From positions 1-45,931 of the forward strand of contig SLHA01000024.1 of the NCBI GenBank assembly GCA_007136405.1: 45,931 nucleotides of DNA, read 5' to 3'. Under the pieces are notes generated by a model. That model was not told the origin of the DNA. It did no database searches and worked only from the letters and a program-made list of their open reading frames with translations. A program made the position numbers and the translations under genes. Every line of letters begins with the position of its first letter. The stretch's first letter is position 1. Source of the DNA: Candidatus Latescibacterota bacterium. Lineage in GTDB: Bacteria; Latescibacterota; UBA2968; UBA8231. Below are positions 41,925-45,931 of this stretch, one piece after another.

Positions 41925-44505
41925 ACGTTCCGGCAGTCTGGTCGTGTGTCTGATCGTCGCCGCCGGGTGGGCCCTGGCCGGTCCGGTATCCGGATTCCTG
42001 ATCCAGACCTTTCAGGGAGCCGACGGGTGGGTCCAGCATCACTGGCAGGATCCGCAGCGCATCGGCTTCGTATTGCACAGCCAGGGCCCGGCAGACCTGC
42101 CGGCAAGCGAGGTACATCAGGCACTGCGTCAGAGCTTCCAGATCTGGCAGGATGTCCCCACCGCGCTCGTCTCCTTCGTCGACCAGGGCGTGTCCTCGAC
42201 CCGGATCCCCAGTCAGCGCGATCGGCGTAACCTCGTGTACTTCGATGGTACCGGCGAGTTCCTGCAGTTGCCGGCGGAGACGGGAGTAATCGCTCTGACA
42301 CGCATCGTCGCCAACGAGTTCACGGGGGCGATCGTCGATGCTGACATCATCTTCAACGATCGAGACTTCCAGTTCACACTCGATGCCGGCGACGGCAGCA
42401 ACCACATCGACCTCAGGGACGTGGCCGTACACGAGATCGGGCACCTGTTGGGGTTGGACCATACACCCATAGGGGGCACATCGAAGACGCGCCCCACCAT
42501 GCACCCTTTTTATTACGGCAACGAGCCTGGATCGGCCCAGAAGCTGGAGGCGGACGACATCGCCGCTGTCAGCGCGCTGTATCCCGCTCCCGGCTTTGCA
42601 GAATCTACCGCCACCATCTCCGGAAGCGTCGTCCGCATGGAGAGAAGGCCGGTGTTCGGCGGCCATGTCATCGCGGAGCATCTGGATACGGGCGCTCTGA
42701 TCAGCACCGTGTCGGGCTCGGATCCGGAAGCCGCGGGCACTGGAGCATACACCCTGCGCGGTCTGGCTCCAGGTGCTCACCGGATTTTCCTGGAGCCCAT
42801 CTCCAGAACCATCACCGAGGAGAATTTCGGTGGCGTCTTCACCGGATTCGATACCAGTTTCACAACCCAGTATTACGATGGAGTACGGGACGAGGACCTG
42901 GCCACAGCGCTCACCCTGGCCGCTGGAGACGCGCTGGACGGGATTGACTTTCTCATCGGTGCCGACCTGCCCGGGCAACCAGCCATTCACGACCTCACCC
43001 GGCTGGCGAACACACCAGACACCCAAAACCCCTATGTCATCGAGGCGCACACCTCGCATACCACTCGCATGCTGTTGAGATACCGTGTCGAAGACCAGGA
43101 CCAGGTTGTCGAGTTGGACATGAACCGGTTCGCGCCCGGTCGGTACCGGGGGCAGATCCCCGCGCAGGCTGCTGGCTCGCGCGTTTCGTATCAGCTGGAG
43201 GCCAGCGGCATGGCGGGAACCCGCCCTGCCGTCTTTCCGGATCCCGTAAATTGGTGGACCTTCGATATCATCAAGCTGTCCGGATCCCCACTGGCGTTTG
43301 CGGCCTTGCGGGATGAGGCATCGGTCGCGGTCATCGACACCGAGGATATGACCGAAGTGGCGCGGATTCCGGTCGGCGATGAACCCGTGCAGGTAGTCCT
43401 GGATACGACCGGAATGCGCCTTTTCGTGGCCAGCCTCCTATCCGCCGAGATCCACGCGATCGACATTCGCAATTTCCAGGTCAGCGACAGGTATCAGACG
43501 GACTCGCAACCGCTGGACCTGGCCCTGGCTCCGGACGGCAGCCGGCTGTATGCCACCTGTGCGGGCGCCGGAACGGTGGGTATCATCGACCTCGCCACGG
43601 GTTCGGTACGCAGCGTCCCTGTGCCGGTCCGGGAAGCCGGTCCCTACGGCATCGCCGCGGCGGCGGAACGTCTGTTCATCTCCGATCTGTTCGACCACAG
43701 GGTACTGATGCTGGACGAGCAAGGCGCCATGCTCAGCAGCCGCCCGGTACATGAGTTGCCGCGTTCGCTGGCGTTGGATATGACCCGGGAACAGTTGTTC
43801 GTCACCAGTCTCGGCAGCGGCCGCCTGACGGTCATGGATGTCACCGGACGAAGACTCCCCACGACGATCGAGCTGCCGGTCGGAGGAACCTTCGCCGCAG
43901 CCCTGTCACCGGATGGTGCAAAGCTGTATGTTACGGCCCATGCCGAGAACCTGGTGATCATCGTGGATCCGCACGAGCACCATCAACTCGGCTCCATCTC
44001 CGTGGGCAAGGATCCGCGTGGCCTGGCGTTCTCTCCATGTGGTGACCGGTTGTACGTCACCAGCGCCGCAGCCAATGAAATCACCGTGGTGGATACCGGC
44101 GCGGATTCGGTTTTGTCCGTCTTTTCCACCGGCGCTGGACCTCGCGGCATCGCCGTGACGCGGCCCTATGCGGATGACGCATGCACGGTGCTGACCGCAC
44201 CGGAGGCGCCGGTATGGAGTTTCTGGCTATCCCCCGCCTATCCCAATCCGTTCAATGCGGAAACGCGTTTCCAGTATACGCTGGATCCTCCCCCTGGCCA
44301 GACCGCGGACGTCGATTTGAGCGTTTTCAACACACTCGGCCAGCATGTCGCCACTTTGGTCCGGGCCCCTAAGGTAGCGGGTCGGTATACCATCGTCTGG
44401 AACGGTACAAACGCCGCCGGTCAACGTCTTTCCAGCGGCGTGTATCTGGTGGTTTTGCGCGCCAATGGCCGACAACGCATCCAGCGAGCGCTGTTGTTGC
44501 GCTGA
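41917..44505 (+). CDS. secreted matrixin-like metalloprotease with beta-propeller and C-terminal sorting-like domain
   Basis: A protein of 862 residues with a signal peptide (about 1-26). The protease domain has the zinc motif HEIGHLLGLDH (172-182), a Met-turn TMHP (194-197) and the LEADDIAAVSALYP ending of matrixins. Next comes a CarboxypepD_reg/Ig-like segment (TISGSVVRMERRPVFGGHV, from about 233). From about 455 to 765 there are YVTN-type beta-propeller repeats (VAVIDTED, HAIDIR, GIIDLATG, LTVMDV, VIIVDPH, ITVVDTG). The last 90 residues are a FlgD-Ig/T9SS-like domain with PAYPNPFNAETRF and GVYLVVL. It is probably exported and surface-attached. Substrate unknown. No stop is missing. Confidence 0.88.
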   Translation: MSKRSGSLVVCLIVAAGWALAGPVSGFLIQTFQGADGWVQHHWQDPQRIGFVLHSQGPADLPASEVHQALRQSFQIWQDVPTALVSFVDQGVSSTRIPSQRDRRNLVYFDGTGEFLQLPAETGVIALTRIVANEFTGAIVDADIIFNDRDFQFTLDAGDGSNHIDLRDVAVHEIGHLLGLDHTPIGGTSKTRPTMHPFYYGNEPGSAQKLEADDIAAVSALYPAPGFAESTATISGSVVRMERRPVFGGHVIAEHLDTGALISTVSGSDPEAAGTGAYTLRGLAPGAHRIFLEPISRTITEENFGGVFTGFDTSFTTQYYDGVRDEDLATALTLAAGDALDGIDFLIGADLPGQPAIHDLTRLANTPDTQNPYVIEAHTSHTTRMLLRYRVEDQDQVVELDMNRFAPGRYRGQIPAQAAGSRVSYQLEASGMAGTRPAVFPDPVNWWTFDIIKLSGSPLAFAALRDEASVAVIDTEDMTEVARIPVGDEPVQVVLDTTGMRLFVASLLSAEIHAIDIRNFQVSDRYQTDSQPLDLALAPDGSRLYATCAGAGTVGIIDLATGSVRSVPVPVREAGPYGIAAAAERLFISDLFDHRVLMLDEQGAMLSSRPVHELPRSLALDMTREQLFVTSLGSGRLTVMDVTGRRLPTTIELPVGGTFAAALSPDGAKLYVTAHAENLVIIVDPHEHHQLGSISVGKDPRGLAFSPCGDRLYVTSAAANEITVVDTGADSVLSVFSTGAGPRGIAVTRPYADDACTVLTAPEAPVWSFWLSPAYPNPFNAETRFQYTLDPPPGQTADVDLSVFNTLGQHVATLVRAPKVAGRYTIVWNGTNAAGQRLSSGVYLVVLRANGRQRIQRALLLR

Positions 44506-44680
44506 GGCAAAATCGCCGTTTCCGGGTCTGTCTCGCTGCGGCAATGTCACCGTTACCTGGCCTGTCTCGCTGAAGCGAGGTCACCCTTACCTGGCCTTGA
44601 AGGCCAGCTGCGGCAAGGTCACCGTTACCGAGCCTGTAGGCCAGCTGCGGCATGGTCACCGTTTTCGCGCCTATCTGCCA
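44501..44680. repeat. five tandem degenerate repeats of 34-38 bases
   Basis: Units begin GCTG at 44501, 44535, 44569, 44607 and 44644, with lengths 34, 34, 38, 37 and 37. The shared core is GCGGCAAGGTCACCGTTACC. The first unit contains the stop codon of the protease gene. The third contains a palindrome, CTGGCCTTGAAGGCCAG (44591-44607). No spacers separate the units. The 44506-45062 region has no credible gene otherwise. Confidence 0.85.
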
Positions 44681-44789
44681 GCTGCATCCGGCCGCTCTTC
44701 CGGCCTGATTCCTGCCTGTCTGTTCGAAGGCGCGCCTGGCGTCAGCCGCCCGAGACGATGCGGCGCAGGCCAAACGACGCCCAAACGAC

Positions 44790-44812
44790 GCGTACCGGTG
44801 GCACCGGTACGC
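44790..44812 (+). terminator. intrinsic terminator after the repeat array
   Basis: A perfect 10-bp stem, GCGTACCGGT (44790-44799) with ACCGGTACGC (44803-44812), has a 3-base loop and is followed by TTTGCCTTTTCC. It lies 285 bases after the protease stop, beyond the tandem repeats. Confidence 0.65.
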
Positions 44813-45062
44813 TTTGCCTTTTCCCCGCCCGGCATGATGGCGCCTGTCGCTTCGCCATCGTGTATCGAGCGACTCACCAGTGCTTCCGATCATCGCCAGT
44901 CTGCTCCCCCGCAAGTCTTTTCCATTTCTGCCAACACCCTGTCCCGCAGCAACATGCACGATGGCGCCAGAACTGGCACGCATTCTGCATACCAGACCAT
45001 AGCAATGGCCGGAACAGTCGACCGTCCGGCACCCCTGTTCACTCCAGCTATGGAGATGCCCG

Positions 45063-45470
45063 ATGACACAACTGAAGATGCCGGCAATCAACCAGGTAGC
45101 CCTGAGCGGCAGGATCGTGCAAGATCCTGATTTCCGTCTCCTCGACAACGGCGTCGCTCGTCTGTCAGGACGCATTGCGGTCAACCGGTCGTATCGGGAT
45201 CGCAACGACCAGTGGCAGGAGGAGACTTCGTTCTTCAATATCACGTTGTGGCAGAAAGCTGCCGAGCTCTTCGCCGAACGTCTGCACAAGGGGGTACCGG
45301 TCTTCGTAACCGGCCGTCTGCGCAGCTCCAGCTGGCGGGACGAGGAGGACAGCCCACATTCGCGCATTGAGATCCAGGTCCGCCATCTGCAGATCCTGGA
45401 ACGGGATGCCAGCCGGAACGGGACCGGTGAGATCGAAACACCCGAAGAAGAGGAGCTGGCAATCGCGTGA
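45063..45470 (+). CDS. ssb: single-stranded DNA-binding protein
   Basis: A protein of 135 residues with the OB-fold pattern of SSB: NQVALSGRIVQDPDFRLLDNGVA (split by the family at the L1 loop), FRIAVNRSYRDRNDQWQEETSFFNITLW-like central strands and GVPVFVTGRLRSSSW. The acidic tail ends EEEELAIA rather than the usual DDDIPF, so partner binding may differ. GGAG lies seven bases before the ATG. It is likely a paralogue or divergent SSB; whether the chromosome has another cannot be seen. Confidence 0.88.
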   Translation: MTQLKMPAINQVALSGRIVQDPDFRLLDNGVARLSGRIAVNRSYRDRNDQWQEETSFFNITLWQKAAELFAERLHKGVPVFVTGRLRSSSWRDEEDSPHSRIEIQVRHLQILERDASRNGTGEIETPEEEELAIA

Positions 45471-45495
45471 TCAGCGCCGGCAGCATGCGCCAACC

Positions 45496-45525
45496 CACTC
45501 CGTCCTGGTTCGCCAGGATGGGGTG
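45496..45525 (+). terminator. terminator hairpin after ssb
   Basis: A 13-bp stem with two G-T pairs (45496-45508 with 45513-45525) closes on a TTCG loop, 26 bases after the ssb stop. A T-run (45552-45558) follows about 26 bases later, so the hairpin may act with it or only stabilise the message. Confidence 0.6.
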
Positions 45526-45597
45526 CGGTTGACGGTTGCGTCCGTGCGGGTTATTTTTTTGGGCTGACCGATCGAGCAGGATATCAGGGAGCCGGAC

Positions 45598-45846
45598 GTG
45601 GCCTGGGACAAGAGCAAGGCGTTTCTGGACAAAGTCCAGCTTACCAGCATCATCCTGTATCTGGCATGTCTGGGCGGTTACGCCATACCACCGCTAGCCA
45701 GAGCTTTCGAGCAACTCCAGCAGACCGCTGGATTCAAGGTCGTGGAGATCGCGGGCTTTACGTTTTTCTCGTTGTTCATTGCCTCCACGGTCTTGCTCGG
45801 ATATGAAAATAACGGCACCGGCGGCAATACCGGTCAGAAGCCCTGA
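45598..45846 (+). CDS. small two-helix membrane protein
   Basis: An 82-residue protein with a GTG start at 45598; GGGAG lies about seven bases upstream. Two hydrophobic segments are seen, about 15-32 (LTSIILYLACLGGYAIPP) and 50-67 (EIAGFTFFSLFIASTVLLGY), with a polar Asn/Gly-rich tail. No family recognised. It lies 127 bases after ssb, beyond a terminator, so it is probably separate. Its stop is the first arm of an inverted repeat. Confidence 0.6.
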   Translation: MAWDKSKAFLDKVQLTSIILYLACLGGYAIPPLARAFEQLQQTAGFKVVEIAGFTFFSLFIASTVLLGYENNGTGGNTGQKP

Positions 45847-45876
45847 CGTGAAGTCCTTTCGGACATTCCCTCAGGG
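45841..45876 (+). terminator. nested hairpin at the stop codon of the small membrane protein
   Basis: CCCTGA (45841-45846, holding the stop codon) pairs with TCAGGG (45871-45876), and GTCC-TTTC-GGAC (45853-45864) forms an inner stem. GACTGACTTTTCG follows. It is a plausible but imperfect terminator. Confidence 0.4.
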
Positions 45877-45888
45877 GACTGACTTTTC

Positions 45889-45931
45889 GTGCCACTGACG
45901 CGGCGTGCGACTGACGCGGCGTGCGACTGAC
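45889..45931. repeat. 16-base tandem repeat running off the window
   Basis: GTGCCACTGACGCGGC (45889-45904), GTGCGACTGACGCGGC (45905-45920) and GTGCGACTGAC (45921-45931) are consecutive copies with one difference. The array is cut by the window end, so its length is unknown. Confidence 0.8.

Noticed and set aside
44501-44680. CRISPR array
   Set aside because: Units are contiguous and degenerate with no unique spacers, and no cas genes are in the window.
44465-45130. 221-codon frame over the repeat array and upstream of ssb
   Set aside because: It lies in repeat DNA, has no ribosome site or family match, and runs into ssb in another frame.

Overview
The window is about 46 kb of GC-rich, gene-dense bacterial DNA. 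It carries a division and cell-wall (dcw) cluster whose MurE has the DNPR motif of meso-diaminopimelate ligases, so the cell is probably diderm with ordinary peptidoglycan. A secreted matrixin-type protease ends in an 'YPNPFN...GVYLVVL' domain of the FlgD-Ig / type IX sorting kind, which is typical of the Fibrobacteres-Chlorobi-Bacteroidetes superphylum and its uncultured relatives. Many stand-alone sugar-acid genes (Gfo/Idh dehydrogenase, COG3618 hydrolase, enolase-superfamily enzyme, D-aminoacylase) fit the same kind of organism, for example a Latescibacterota-like lineage. This placement is inference. No mobile element, CRISPR array, rRNA or tRNA was seen.

Layout. 1-388: 3' end of a lipase-like alpha/beta hydrolase, cut by the window edge. 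531-7166 (minus): a catabolic operon reading amidohydrolase/lactonase, Gfo/Idh dehydrogenase, TrpB2, 2-keto-3-deoxygluconate-type kinase, followed by an MFS transporter and a sugar-phosphate isomerase-like protein; a good -35/-10 pair lies at 7253-7281. 7328-10119 (minus): a MoxR-type AAA+ ATPase translationally coupled to an unrecognised 611-residue protein. 10486-12048 (plus): D-aminoacylase. 12162-19447 (minus): galactokinase-like GHMP kinase, glycerophosphodiesterase, enolase-superfamily enzyme, M42 aminopeptidase, DegT aminotransferase, a small membrane protein and an unknown protein. 19769-23516 (plus): tungsten-type aldehyde ferredoxin oxidoreductase, an unrecognised 282-residue protein with a Cys-rich tail, and a DHDPS-family lyase. 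23603-24736 (minus): a second DegT aminotransferase. 24821-25557 (minus): RNA 2'-phosphotransferase KptA behind a short leader ORF.

25953-38550 (minus): mraZ-rsmH-ftsL-ftsI-murE-murF-ftsW-murC-ftsQ-ftsA-ftsZ. Most junctions overlap by 1-4 bases. The cluster starts from a near-consensus promoter followed by 10-bp direct repeats that look like an MraZ operator. mraY, murD, murG, murB and ddl are absent from their usual places. 38879-39493: trmB. 39879-40985 (plus): serine hydrolase. 41334-44505 (plus): a secreted protein coupled to the matrixin protease. 45063-45846 (plus): SSB and a small membrane protein.

How the genes may work together (inference): the 0-7 kb operon, the enolase-superfamily enzyme and the AOR/lyase set would fit oxidative sugar or sugar-acid breakdown (dehydrogenase, lactonase, dehydratase, keto-deoxy kinase or aldolase, aldehyde oxidation). 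The least described items are the MoxR + 611-residue pair and the AOR + unknown + lyase trio. Several intergenic regions hold tandem repeats (41081-41151, 44501-44680, 45889-window end) and strong hairpins.
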